Of a stretch of DNA of 17,974 nt, positions 1-5,058 are shown one piece after another. This DNA comes from Roseburia sp. CAG:309. Its GTDB lineage: Bacteria; Bacillota; Clostridia; Lachnospirales; Lachnospiraceae. Position 1 is the stretch's first letter. Each line of letters starts with the position of its first letter. Both the position numbers and the translations under genes were made by a program. The notes under the pieces were generated by a model. The model was not told the DNA's origin and ran no database searches. It was given only the letters and a program-made list of their open reading frames with translations. The stretch spans positions 1-17,974 of the forward strand of contig FR894009.1 in assembly GCA_000434115.1 (NCBI GenBank). Reading direction: 5' to 3'.

Positions 1-282
1 GCAGAGGCCAAAGAAAGTAGAATGAGGAATTTTATAAGGGATTATAATTCGAAATATTCGCCCAATATTGAAATTTCAGATAATGGGATTATTTCTTTGG
101 CTAATGATGCTAATAAGTGGGGGCTAGAATTACGTTGTTATTTTGATAATCGTAATGGATTCCCAGATTGTGTTCAAATTACTGCAAATCGTGCCTACCG
201 TTCAGAGCATCCATATAGATTCAACGATGTTGAATTGATTTCAGAATTATTTGAATTGGGATACAGAATTGGCGATAACTAA
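1..282 (+). CDS. 3' end of an unrecognised protein (partial)
   Basis: The frame is open from the first base of the window to the TAA at 280-282, so this is either the last 93 codons of a longer gene or a short gene starting at ATG 22 (86 aa). No convincing Shine-Dalgarno site lies before ATG 22, which favours a truncated view of a longer gene. The protein is polar, with no signal peptide or membrane segment; aromatic residues and Asn/Asp are common and it ends in GYRIGDN. I recognise no family. Its codons are more AT-rich than those of the core genes further right, and it sits next to a decayed gene fragment, so it may belong to an accessory segment. No function is proposed. Confidence 0.5.
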   Translation, partial: AEAKESRMRNFIRDYNSKYSPNIEISDNGIISLANDANKWGLELRCYFDNRNGFPDCVQITANRAYRSEHPYRFNDVELISELFELGYRIGDN

Positions 283-305
283 GGAAAAGAACAGCAGAAA
301 ACTAA

Positions 306-505
306 AGTGATGTTTGTGAAGATTTGGAAATTATGTGTAATCTCGACGAAGGAAATTGGGAAGATACGCTTGAGGATGCATACGAGTACGGTGTTGAAAA
401 GGGTATTGAACATATGCATAATGCAGCACTTTCGATAGAGAAAATTTGAGAAAACACTAAAAAACAGAAGAGGAAATTTGTGATACTTTAAAGCAAACGG
501 AATAG
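306..505 (+). pseudogene. Decayed gene fragment, possibly the tail of an Rpn/PD-(D/E)XK-type protein
   Basis: After a stop at 303-305 the frame reads SDVCEDLEIMCNL, then a charged helix with EYGVEKGIEH, and stops at 447-449. A second frame then continues the same style of protein (KTEEEICDTLKQTE) to a TAG at 503-505. Two coding-like pieces in different frames, broken by stops, suggest a frameshifted remnant. Short GIEKGIE-type helical tails occur at the C-terminus of Rpn-family recombination nuclease or transposase-like proteins, which is the only resemblance I can offer, and it is weak. No start with a good ribosome site is present. It could instead be non-coding. Confidence 0.25.
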
Positions 506-544
506 TTAAAACAAATAATACATATCAAAAGATATTTTTTTTTC

Positions 545-570
545 AAGCCAGAACCCCATCGTTCTGGCTT
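545..570 (+). terminator. Hairpin, probable terminator of the left-edge genes
   Basis: A perfect 10-bp stem, AAGCCAGAAC (545-554) and GTTCTGGCTT (561-570), encloses a 6-base loop. A T run lies before the stem rather than directly after it; downstream is only GCTTTCTG. A second small stem, TGCCC/GGGCA (577-581 and 588-592), follows. Position after the decayed fragment and before the perR promoter suits a terminator, but the tail is poor. Confidence 0.5.
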
Positions 571-640
571 GCTTTCTGCCCATTTTCGGGCAATTTCAAG
601 AAAAACCCTCAAAAAAATCAAAATTTTTTCAAAAAACTTA

Positions 641-669
641 TTGACAAATAGTGATCAATAGTGTACTAT
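641..669 (+). promoter_or_regulatory. Sigma-A promoter of perR-rubrerythrin
   Basis: TTGACA at 641-646 and TACTAT at 664-669 are separated by exactly 17 bases. The -35 is a perfect consensus and the -10 matches at five of six. It is the only promoter seen before perR, and none was found between perR and the rubrerythrin gene. Confidence 0.75.
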
Positions 670-671
670 AA

Positions 672-686
672 CGATAACAGTTATCA
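672..686 (+). promoter_or_regulatory. Fur/PerR-type operator
   Basis: GATAAC-A-GTTATC (673-685) is a perfect inverted repeat in the 7-1-7 layout typical of Fur-family sites, and it covers the predicted transcription start just after the -10 box. A repressor bound here would block the promoter, so PerR autoregulation, with co-regulation of the downstream rubrerythrin, is the natural reading. The assignment to this PerR is inference. Confidence 0.65.
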
Positions 687-712
687 TTATTAAAAAGAAA
701 TGAGGTGAGGAT

Positions 713-1114
713 TTGGCTGGAGTTAAGTATAGTAAGCAGCGTGAGATGATCGTCGAATATTTGAAGTCTACGACAGCTCATCCGACAGCGGAGACCGTTT
801 ATATGAACGTTCGAAGCACAAATCCAAAACTCAGTTTGGGAACTGTTTATCGAAATCTCAAACTTTTGTCGGAAACGGGAGAGATTCAGAGACTTTCCTG
901 CGGGGATGGTATTGATCGATTCGATGCCACGGTGACGCCGCATTGCCACTTTTTGTGTGACAAGTGTGGAAGCGTGCAGGATGTCGATATGCCGCCGCTT
1001 GATGAGTTGGAGAAAAAAGCAGCTGAAAAACTAGATGGAGAAATCCATGGACACCAGGTATATTTTTACGGATTATGTGAAAAATGCCTAAAAGAAGCAA
1101 AAAAATTAGAATGA
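713..1114 (+). CDS. perR: PerR-like peroxide-sensing Fur-family repressor
   Basis: A 133-aa Fur-family regulator: N-terminal winged helix (about residues 1-72, with TVYRNL near 44-49) and a C-terminal metal-binding dimerisation domain. The structural zinc site is visible as C82/C85 and C122/C125. The regulatory metal ligands of Bacillus PerR have counterparts in H23, D71, H77, H79 and D90; an Asp rather than Glu at position 90 favours PerR over Fur. C78, between the two histidines, is a notable extra thiol. The start is TTG at 713, chosen because GAGGTGA (702-708) lies just upstream and no in-frame ATG is close. Rubrerythrin follows in the same direction with no promoter of its own, so the pair probably forms a peroxide-stress operon controlled through the operator at 672-686. 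PerR proteins release DNA when peroxide oxidises the iron-site histidines. Confidence 0.85.
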   Translation: MAGVKYSKQREMIVEYLKSTTAHPTAETVYMNVRSTNPKLSLGTVYRNLKLLSETGEIQRLSCGDGIDRFDATVTPHCHFLCDKCGSVQDVDMPPLDELEKKAAEKLDGEIHGHQVYFYGLCEKCLKEAKKLE

Positions 1115-1136
1115 TGGTTTCACGATTGCCATCATT
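1110..1136 (+). other. Intercistronic hairpin over the perR stop codon
   Basis: AATGATGG (1110-1117) and CCATCATT (1129-1136) form a perfect 8-bp stem with an 11-base loop. The perR stop codon TGA (1112-1114) lies in the left arm. There is no T run after it, so it is more likely an mRNA processing or stability element between the two genes than a full terminator. Confidence 0.45.
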
Positions 1137-1176
1137 GCTAAAAAATAAAATTTATAAAAGAAAAGGAGAAATTATT

Positions 1177-1725
1177 ATGGCAAAATATGTATGTTCCGTA
1201 TGCGGTTATGTTCACGAAGGAGATCAGCCACCAGAAAAATGCCCACAGTGTGGTGTAGGTCCTGAAAAATTCAACAAAATGGAAGAAGGCGAAAAAGTCT
1301 GGGCTGCTGAGCATGTCGTTGGAGTAGCAAAAGGCGTTAGCGAGGATATCGTAGCAGACCTTCGTGCAAACTTCGAAGGAGAATGTTCCGAAGTTGGTAT
1401 GTACCTTGCGATGGCACGTGTGGCTCACCGTGAAGGATATCCGGAAATCGGCCTTTATTGGGAAAAAGCAGCTTATGAAGAGGCAGAGCACGCTGCAAAA
1501 TTTGCAGAATTGCTTGGCGAAGTAGTGACAGATTCTACAAAGAAAAACCTGCAGATGCGTGTAGATGCCGAGCATGGTGCAACAGCCGGAAAAATGGATC
1601 TTGCAAAACGTGCGAAAGCAGCAAATCTGGATGCGATCCACGATACCGTTCATGAGATGGCTCGTGATGAGGCTAGACATGGAAAAGCATTTGAAGGACT
1701 TTTGAAGAGATACTTCGGAGAATAA
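1177..1725 (+). CDS. Reverse rubrerythrin (NADH-peroxidase type)
   Basis: A 182-aa protein with the reversed domain order: an N-terminal rubredoxin-like Fe(SCys)4 site (C6-x2-C9 and C22-x2-C25), then a ferritin-like four-helix diiron domain. The diiron motifs are visible as E102-x2-H105 and E165-x2-H168, with E69 and E132 as likely further ligands. Reverse rubrerythrins of clostridia reduce hydrogen peroxide and help with oxygen removal, taking electrons from NADH through partner proteins in the cytoplasm. The start is ATG 1177, preceded by AAAGGAGAA. The frame is open further upstream to 1084, but that region overlaps perR and lacks a ribosome site. It follows perR by 62 bases and is closed by a strong terminator. 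Confidence 0.92.
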   Translation: MAKYVCSVCGYVHEGDQPPEKCPQCGVGPEKFNKMEEGEKVWAAEHVVGVAKGVSEDIVADLRANFEGECSEVGMYLAMARVAHREGYPEIGLYWEKAAYEEAEHAAKFAELLGEVVTDSTKKNLQMRVDAEHGATAGKMDLAKRAKAANLDAIHDTVHEMARDEARHGKAFEGLLKRYFGE

Positions 1726-1741
1726 TAAAATCAGAATGCAG

Positions 1742-1770
1742 ACTCCCCGGGAAAATTCCGGGGAGTTTTT
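1742..1770 (+). terminator. Rho-independent terminator after rubrerythrin
   Basis: ACTCCCCGG (1742-1750) pairs perfectly with CCGGGGAGT (1758-1766) across a 7-base loop, followed by a T run (1766-1770). It ends the perR-rubrerythrin unit. Confidence 0.92.
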
Positions 1771-1792
1771 CTGTCTGGAGTTTGATTGTAAG

Positions 1793-1822
1793 TTGACGCA
1801 GGAGAAACAGACATGCTATAAT
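1793..1822 (+). promoter_or_regulatory. Promoter of xre-hydE
   Basis: TTGACG (1793-1798) and a perfect TATAAT (1817-1822) with an 18-base spacer. The -10 box overlaps the first in-frame ATG (1821) of the next gene, which rules that ATG out as the start in transcripts from this promoter. Confidence 0.8.
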
Positions 1823-1834
1823 GAAAGCATTGAT

Positions 1835-1842
1835 GGAGGTGA
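1835..1842 (+). promoter_or_regulatory. Ribosome binding site that sets a TTG start
   Basis: GGAGGTGA is fully complementary to the 16S rRNA tail and lies 5 bases before TTG 1848, a few bases after the predicted transcription start. Confidence 0.8.
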
Positions 1843-1847
1843 CGGAC

Positions 1848-2066
1848 TTGGGGAACGGTAAGCAAAATAGACGTCTTACAATGGCACGGTTTGAAAAAGA
1901 TATGACACAGAAAGATCTGGCAGAACGAGTGGAAATTTCCAGACAGACGATGAATGCGATTGAGCGAGGGGAGACCAATCCGAGTTTGAAATTGTGCCTC
2001 GAGATATGCTGGGCGTTGGGGAAGAGTTTGGATCAATTATTTTGGGAAGAAAAGCCGGGAGAATAA
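1848..2066 (+). CDS. Small XRE/Cro-family HTH regulator
   Basis: A 72-aa single-domain helix-turn-helix protein. The classic pattern is clear: MTQKDLAERVEISRQTMNAI, then ERGETNPSLKLCLEICWALG and a DQLF end. Proteins of this size and type (YgzD/YozG-like) bind operators as dimers with no separate sensing domain. The start is TTG 1848, because the perfect GGAGGTGA at 1835-1842 is ideally spaced and the upstream ATG 1821 lies inside the -10 box. hydE starts 4 bases after the stop, so the two are almost certainly co-transcribed. Proteins of this type often sit with small membrane proteins; here the partner is a hydrogenase maturase, which makes a role in controlling hydrogenase assembly possible, but nothing in the sequence proves it. 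Confidence 0.85.
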   Translation: MGNGKQNRRLTMARFEKDMTQKDLAERVEISRQTMNAIERGETNPSLKLCLEICWALGKSLDQLFWEEKPGE

Positions 2067-2070
2067 AAAT

Positions 2071-3096
2071 ATGCTGAAAATAGAAGAAATTTCCTTGGCA
2101 GATGACGAGGAGTTAAAACAATGGATCGATGCACCGGGGCAGGAGATTACGGATGCGCTTGCAGCTGCGGCAGATCAAGTGCGGAGAGAACATTACGGGG
2201 ACGAAGTGTACGTTCGCGGCTTGATAGAATTTACCAATTATTGTAAAAACAACTGCTATTACTGCGGGATTCGAAGAGACAACTTGAAGGCGGACAGATA
2301 CCGTCTGACGAAAGCGGAGATTCTTTCGTGTTGTGAAGAAGGATACCGGCTTGGATTTCGTACCTTTGTGTTGCAAGGAGGCGAGGATCCGTATTTTACG
2401 GATGATCGGGTGTGTGACATTGTGAGCGAGATTCATCGGCGTTTTGCGGATTGTGCGATCACACTGTCCATTGGAGAAAAAACAAGAGAAAGTTATCAGG
2501 CCTATTATGATGCCGGGGCAGAACGTTATCTGCTGCGCCATGAGACGGCGACGGAAGTGCATTATGGAAAACTGCATCCGGCAGAGATGAGCTTGGCAAA
2601 TCGAAAAAAATGCCTGTTTGATCTGAAGGAGATCGGATATCAGGTGGGGGCCGGATTTATGGTGGATTCGCCATTTCAAACGACGGAAAATCTGGTGGCT
2701 GACCTTCGTTTTTTGCAGGAATTGCAGCCGGATATGATTGGAATCGGACCGTATATCACGCATGGCGAGACGCCGTTTGCACAGTACCCGAGTGGAAGCT
2801 TGGAAAAGACATTGCGGATGGTGTCCATTTTGCGGCTGTTGTTTCCTTATGCACTGATCCCTTCGACGACGGCGCTGGGAACCATTCATCCGGAAGGAAG
2901 AGAATTGGGATTAAAGGCGGGCGGCAATGTGGTGATGCCGAATCTTTCGCCGGTTTCCGTAAGGAAGAAATACGATCTGTATGAAAATAAAATCTGTACC
3001 GGAGAGGAAGCTGCGCAGTGTCGCGGATGTCTGGAACAGAGAGTGGCGCGGGCGGGATACCGCATCGTGACAGACCGCGGTGATGTAAGAAGATAA
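2071..3096 (+). CDS. hydE: [FeFe]-hydrogenase H-cluster maturase HydE (radical SAM)
   Basis: A 341-aa radical SAM enzyme. The C58-x3-C62-x2-C65 motif binds the [4Fe-4S] cluster that cleaves S-adenosylmethionine. A second cysteine set near the C-terminus, C309-x7-C317-x2-C320, matches the accessory cluster site known in HydE and separates it from biotin synthase and from PylB-like relatives, which often lack it. HydE works with HydG and HydF to build the diiron subcluster of [FeFe]-hydrogenase in the cytoplasm. hydF, hydG and the hydrogenase itself are not in the window. ATG 2071 is preceded by GGGAG (2057-2061). Its upstream partner is the small XRE gene. The presence of HydE implies hydrogen metabolism by an anaerobe. 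Confidence 0.9.
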   Translation: MLKIEEISLADDEELKQWIDAPGQEITDALAAAADQVRREHYGDEVYVRGLIEFTNYCKNNCYYCGIRRDNLKADRYRLTKAEILSCCEEGYRLGFRTFVLQGGEDPYFTDDRVCDIVSEIHRRFADCAITLSIGEKTRESYQAYYDAGAERYLLRHETATEVHYGKLHPAEMSLANRKKCLFDLKEIGYQVGAGFMVDSPFQTTENLVADLRFLQELQPDMIGIGPYITHGETPFAQYPSGSLEKTLRMVSILRLLFPYALIPSTTALGTIHPEGRELGLKAGGNVVMPNLSPVSVRKKYDLYENKICTGEEAAQCRGCLEQRVARAGYRIVTDRGDVRR

Positions 3097-3102
3097 AATA
3101 AG

Positions 3103-3132
3103 AGGGGAACGGCCTTTCGAGGCTGCTCCCCT
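3103..3132 (+). terminator. Hairpin after hydE, probable terminator
   Basis: A 12-base arm at 3103-3114 (AGGGGAACGGCC) pairs with 3121-3132 (GGCTGCTCCCCT) with one mismatch and one G-U pair; the loop is TTTCGA. The sequence after it is TTAATAATAATG, not a clean T run, so termination efficiency is uncertain. Confidence 0.55.
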
Positions 3133-3235
3133 TAATAATAATGTTTCTATTATCCTTCATTCATTAATAATGTTAGTTTACATCCTCCAAACCAATACCT
3201 GCCATAAGTATAACATAATATAAGAAAAAAAGATA

Positions 3236-3264
3236 TAGCCAGTTGGGGGAAAATGTGATACAAT
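3236..3264 (+). promoter_or_regulatory. Extended -10 promoter before the small membrane protein
   Basis: TGATACAAT (3256-3264) is an extended -10 (TG plus TACAAT). A weak -35, TAGCCA (3236-3241), lies 17 bases upstream. The 3097-3314 gap otherwise holds only the hydE hairpin and AT-rich sequence with short TTAATAATG-type direct repeats. Confidence 0.45.
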
Positions 3265-3314
3265 GAACAAAGAAATGGCGGGAGAAAATTTGATGGCAGA
3301 AAGGAAATGAGACA

Positions 3315-3500
3315 ATGCAGGAAAAGGACGGAATCATGGTGCGTATCAAAGACATCATCAATGGGTCAACGGATGCAGAACGTGACCGCAAGGCGAGTAT
3401 GCAGGGAAAGATTGATCAGGCAGACCACGTGTTTCAATTCTTTTTACTTTTGTTTGGACTGGGATTCTGGGTTGTTATGATTTTGAAAATGTTCTTATAG
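3315..3500 (+). CDS. Small single-pass membrane protein, unknown function
   Basis: A 61-aa protein with a charged N-terminal half and one hydrophobic segment near the C-terminus (about residues 39-61, VFQFFLLLFGLGFWVVMILK). It has no signal-peptide cleavage site and no recognised domain, so a tail-anchored or single-pass inner membrane protein is likely. ATG 3315 follows AAGGAAA at a rather long distance; ATG 3336 (54 aa), preceded by AAAAGGACGG, is an alternative start. The stop codon TAG runs into the ribosome site of the next gene, so it is probably co-transcribed with the DUF951 gene. Conserved reading through a compact operon supports it being real. I cannot name a family. Confidence 0.6.
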   Translation: MQEKDGIMVRIKDIINGSTDAERDRKASMQGKIDQADHVFQFFLLLFGLGFWVVMILKMFL

Positions 3501-3512
3501 GAGAGAGCGGAT

Positions 3513-3686
3513 ATGGAATTTGAGATTGGCAATGTGATAAAGATGAAAAAGCCGCATCCGTGTGGGGAAAACCGGTGGGAAATTCTGCGGGTGGGCATGG
3601 ATTTTCGACTGAAATGCCAGGGGTGTGGACGCCAGGTGATGGTTCCACGGAAAGTCGTTGAGAAAAATTTTAAAGGTTTCTTATAA
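3513..3686 (+). CDS. DUF951 family protein (YyzM-like)
   Basis: A 57-aa protein beginning MEFEIGNVIKMKKPHPCG, with C17 and a C35-x2-C38 pair, and ending in VPRKVVEKNFKGF. The KPHPCG and CxxCGR elements, the size and a position just before rpsF match the DUF951 family, a short conserved Firmicute protein of unknown role (YyzM in Bacillus, also near rpsF). The cysteines suggest a small metal-binding fold, which is inference. The ribosome site GGAGAG (3500-3505) overlaps the end of the preceding gene. The rpsF promoter begins 8 bases after its stop. Confidence 0.85.
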   Translation: MEFEIGNVIKMKKPHPCGENRWEILRVGMDFRLKCQGCGRQVMVPRKVVEKNFKGFL

Positions 3687-3693
3687 AAAATAC

Positions 3694-3722
3694 TTGCTTT
3701 TGGAGAGGAATCATGGTAAAAT
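3694..3722 (+). promoter_or_regulatory. Promoter of rpsF-ssb-rpsR
   Basis: TTGCTT (3694-3699), a 17-base spacer and TAAAAT (3717-3722) with the extended -10 dinucleotide TG at 3714-3715. Confidence 0.7.
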
Positions 3723-3750
3723 AATAGTCCGTGATGTAAAAATCATAATT

Positions 3751-3792
3751 CCTTGTTCTTTTCAGGGATTTATTCCCCTTGAGAAGAGCCAG
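3751..3792 (+). promoter_or_regulatory. Structured rpsF leader, candidate S6:S18 autoregulatory RNA
   Basis: In the roughly 90-base leader, G3755 to C3763 can pair with G3781 to C3789 in a 9-bp helix (two G-U pairs). Inside it GGGA (3765-3768) pairs with TCCC (3774-3777), leaving an asymmetric internal loop with C3778-T3780 on the 3' side. Firmicute rpsF operons are known to carry a leader RNA bound by S6:S18. The position and the two-helix-with-bulge layout fit, but I cannot confirm the conserved bulge of that motif. Confidence 0.4.
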
Positions 3793-3817
3793 AGACCAAA
3801 AGGAGGTGCAGGCAACT

Positions 3818-4105
3818 ATGAATAAGTATGAATTGGCTTTAGTTGTTAGTGCAAAAGTTGATGACGAAGTAAGAAATGCCACTGTCGAAAAAGCAAAAGA
3901 GTATATCACTACTTTCGGCGGTACGATTACAAACGTCGATGAATGGGGCAAGAAAAAACTTGCTTATGAAATTCAGAAGATGAATGAAGGCTTTTATTAC
4001 TTTATTCAGTTCGACTCAGAACCAGATACACCTGGTGAAATCGAGCAGAGACTTCGCATTATGGACAACGTGCTTCGATACTTATGCGTAAAACAGGAAG
4101 CATAA
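3818..4105 (+). CDS. rpsF: 30S ribosomal protein S6
   Basis: A 95-aa protein with the S6 fold signature: MNKYELALVV at the start, WGKKKLAYEIQKMNEGFYY in the middle and RIMDNVLRYL near the end. S6 binds the central domain of the small subunit together with S18, whose gene lies two positions downstream. ATG 3818 is preceded by AAGGAGGTG (3800-3808). The gene is first in the rpsF-ssb-rpsR operon, and ssb follows after 19 bases. The leader may allow feedback by the S6:S18 complex. Confidence 0.97.
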   Translation: MNKYELALVVSAKVDDEVRNATVEKAKEYITTFGGTITNVDEWGKKKLAYEIQKMNEGFYYFIQFDSEPDTPGEIEQRLRIMDNVLRYLCVKQEA

Positions 4106-4124
4106 GAAAAGGAGGAATCCTTCC

Positions 4125-4577
4125 ATGAATAAAGTAATTTTAATGGGTAATTTGACGAGAGATCCTGAGATTCGTTATTCTCAGGGTGAGAATTCGTTGG
4201 CAATTGCTAGATTTAGTATTGCAGTAAACCGTAGATTTAGCCGTCAAGGCGATACCGATACCGACTTCTTTAACTGTACAGCATTTGGAAAGCAGGCGGA
4301 ATTTGTTGAGAAATATTTCAAACAGGGTTCACGTATGCTGCTGACCGGTCGTGTGCAGAATGACAATTATACCAACAAAAATGGTGAGCGTGTGTATAGT
4401 GTTCAGATCATAGCAGAAGAGATTGAATTTGCAGAGAGAAAGAGCACAGCAGATGCCAATGCATCCCGCGGCGGATCCAATAATTTTGGTGGTGGAGCTC
4501 CGGAACCGGCTATGGCAGCAGATGACGATTTTATGAATATTCCGGATGGAATTGAAGACGGTTTACCATTTAACTAA
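4125..4577 (+). CDS. ssb: Single-stranded DNA-binding protein
   Basis: A 150-aa SSB: an N-terminal OB fold (about residues 1-105, starting MNKVILMGNLTRDPEIRYSQ, with DFFNCTAFGKQAEF in the middle), a short Gly/Asn-rich linker and the conserved acidic tip ending DGLPFN. SSB coats single-stranded DNA as a tetramer and recruits replication and repair partners through the tip. It is encoded between rpsF and rpsR as in most Firmicutes. The ribosome site AAGGAGGAA lies in a small imperfect palindrome (AAGGAGGAATCCTTCC) directly before ATG 4125. Confidence 0.97.
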   Translation: MNKVILMGNLTRDPEIRYSQGENSLAIARFSIAVNRRFSRQGDTDTDFFNCTAFGKQAEFVEKYFKQGSRMLLTGRVQNDNYTNKNGERVYSVQIIAEEIEFAERKSTADANASRGGSNNFGGGAPEPAMAADDDFMNIPDGIEDGLPFN

Positions 4578-4592
4578 AAGGAGGTAAATCAA

Positions 4593-4859
4593 ATGGCTTA
4601 TAACAAGGGAAATGGTTCTGATTCTCCAATGAGAAGAAGAGGCCCTCGTAGAAGAAAAAAAGTATGTGCATTTTGTTCTGATAAAGAGCATGATTATATT
4701 GACTACAAAGATGTTGCAAAACTGAGAAGATACATGTCTGAGAGAGGTAAGATCCTTCCTCGCCGTATCACAGGTACATGCGCAAAACATCAGCGTGCTT
4801 TGACAGTAGCTATCAAACGTGCCCGTCACGTGAGCTTGATGCCATACACATTAGACTAA
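4593..4859 (+). CDS. rpsR: 30S ribosomal protein S18, zinc-ligand form
   Basis: An 88-aa S18 with the basic N-terminus and the conserved core [20 protein letters not shown] and [17 protein letters not shown]25-x2-C28 together with C63 and H66 make the zinc-binding (C+) version of S18; many bacteria also have or only have a form without these ligands. S18 assembles with S6. It is the last gene of the operon, 15 bases after ssb, with ribosome site AAGGAGGT, and is followed by a strong terminator. Confidence 0.97.
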   Translation: MAYNKGNGSDSPMRRRGPRRRKKVCAFCSDKEHDYIDYKDVAKLRRYMSERGKILPRRITGTCAKHQRALTVAIKRARHVSLMPYTLD

Positions 4860-4871
4860 TTTGAAATTTCG

Positions 4872-4914
4872 TAAGCCCTTTGCAAGAGGAAACTTTTGCG
4901 GAGGGCTTATTTTT
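4872..4914 (+). terminator. Terminator of rpsF-ssb-rpsR
   Basis: TAAGCCCT (4872-4879) pairs with AGGGCTTA (4902-4909). The inner arms 4880-4888 and 4893-4901 continue the helix with G-U pairs up to a GAAA tetraloop (4889-4892), and TTTTT follows (4910-4914). Confidence 0.93.
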
Positions 4915-4915
4915 G

Positions 4916-4944
4916 TTGCTAAAAAAGTGGAATTGTGCTATAAT
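4916..4944 (+). promoter_or_regulatory. Promoter of gdpP-rplI-dnaB
   Basis: TTGCTA (4916-4921), a 17-base spacer and a perfect TATAAT (4939-4944) with extended -10 TG (4936-4937). It lies directly after the rpsR terminator and predicts a leader of about 108 bases before the TTG start at 5059. Confidence 0.75.
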
Positions 4945-4959
4945 TTACGTTAGCATATT

Positions 4960-5043
4960 GTCATCAAACTTCGTTTGGTGACAAAGATAAAAGGAAGTGT
5001 GCTGAAGCACACGCAGGTCATCAAACTTCGTTTGGTGACAAAG
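4960..5043 (+). repeat. Tandem 27-base hairpin repeat in the gdpP leader
   Basis: The 27 bases at 4960-4986 recur without a mismatch at 5017-5043, 57 bases later. Each copy folds into a hairpin: GTCATCAAA pairs with TTTGGTGAC (one T-G pair) over a CTTCG loop. Between them is a third hairpin, GTGTGC-TGAA-GCACAC (4997-5012). The similarity continues past the repeat at the same offset: GGAAG occurs at 4993 and 5050, and TGAAG at 5003 and 5060, so the unit once included a ribosome site and start region. Confidence 0.85.
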
Positions 5044-5044
5044 C

Positions 5045-5051
5045 AAGGAGG
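5045..5051 (+). promoter_or_regulatory. Ribosome binding site that sets the TTG start of gdpP
   Basis: AAGGAGG lies 7 bases before TTG 5059 and directly after the second hairpin. It supports starting there rather than at upstream in-frame codons inside the hairpin leader. Confidence 0.75.
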
Positions 5052-5058
5052 AAGAGTA

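Noticed and set aside
1084..1176. Upstream extension of rubrerythrin by 31 codons
   Set aside because: It overlaps the end of perR, has no ribosome site and precedes a normal rubredoxin start at ATG 1177 with AAAGGAGAA before it.
3263..3310. 15-codon frame starting at the -10 box before the small membrane protein
   Set aside because: Its ATG lies within the promoter -10 element, so a transcript from that promoter would not contain it.
3173..3391. 72-codon minus-strand frame between hydE and the small membrane protein
   Set aside because: It runs antisense through the promoter and start of the small membrane gene, with no ribosome site and no recognisable domain.
4960..5043. CRISPR array
   Set aside because: There are only two repeats, each a self-complementary hairpin in a promoter-proximal leader, a single 30-base gap that itself folds, and no cas genes nearby.
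4975..5058. N-terminal extension of GdpP by 28 residues
   Set aside because: The extension is encoded by the repeated hairpin leader, whereas TTG 5059 has an ideal ribosome site and leaves a family-like N-terminus.
4945..5058. Known c-di-AMP (ydaO-type) riboswitch in the gdpP leader
   Set aside because: The leader is too short and consists of simple hairpins without the conserved ydaO core; such riboswitches are also not expected to control gdpP by default.
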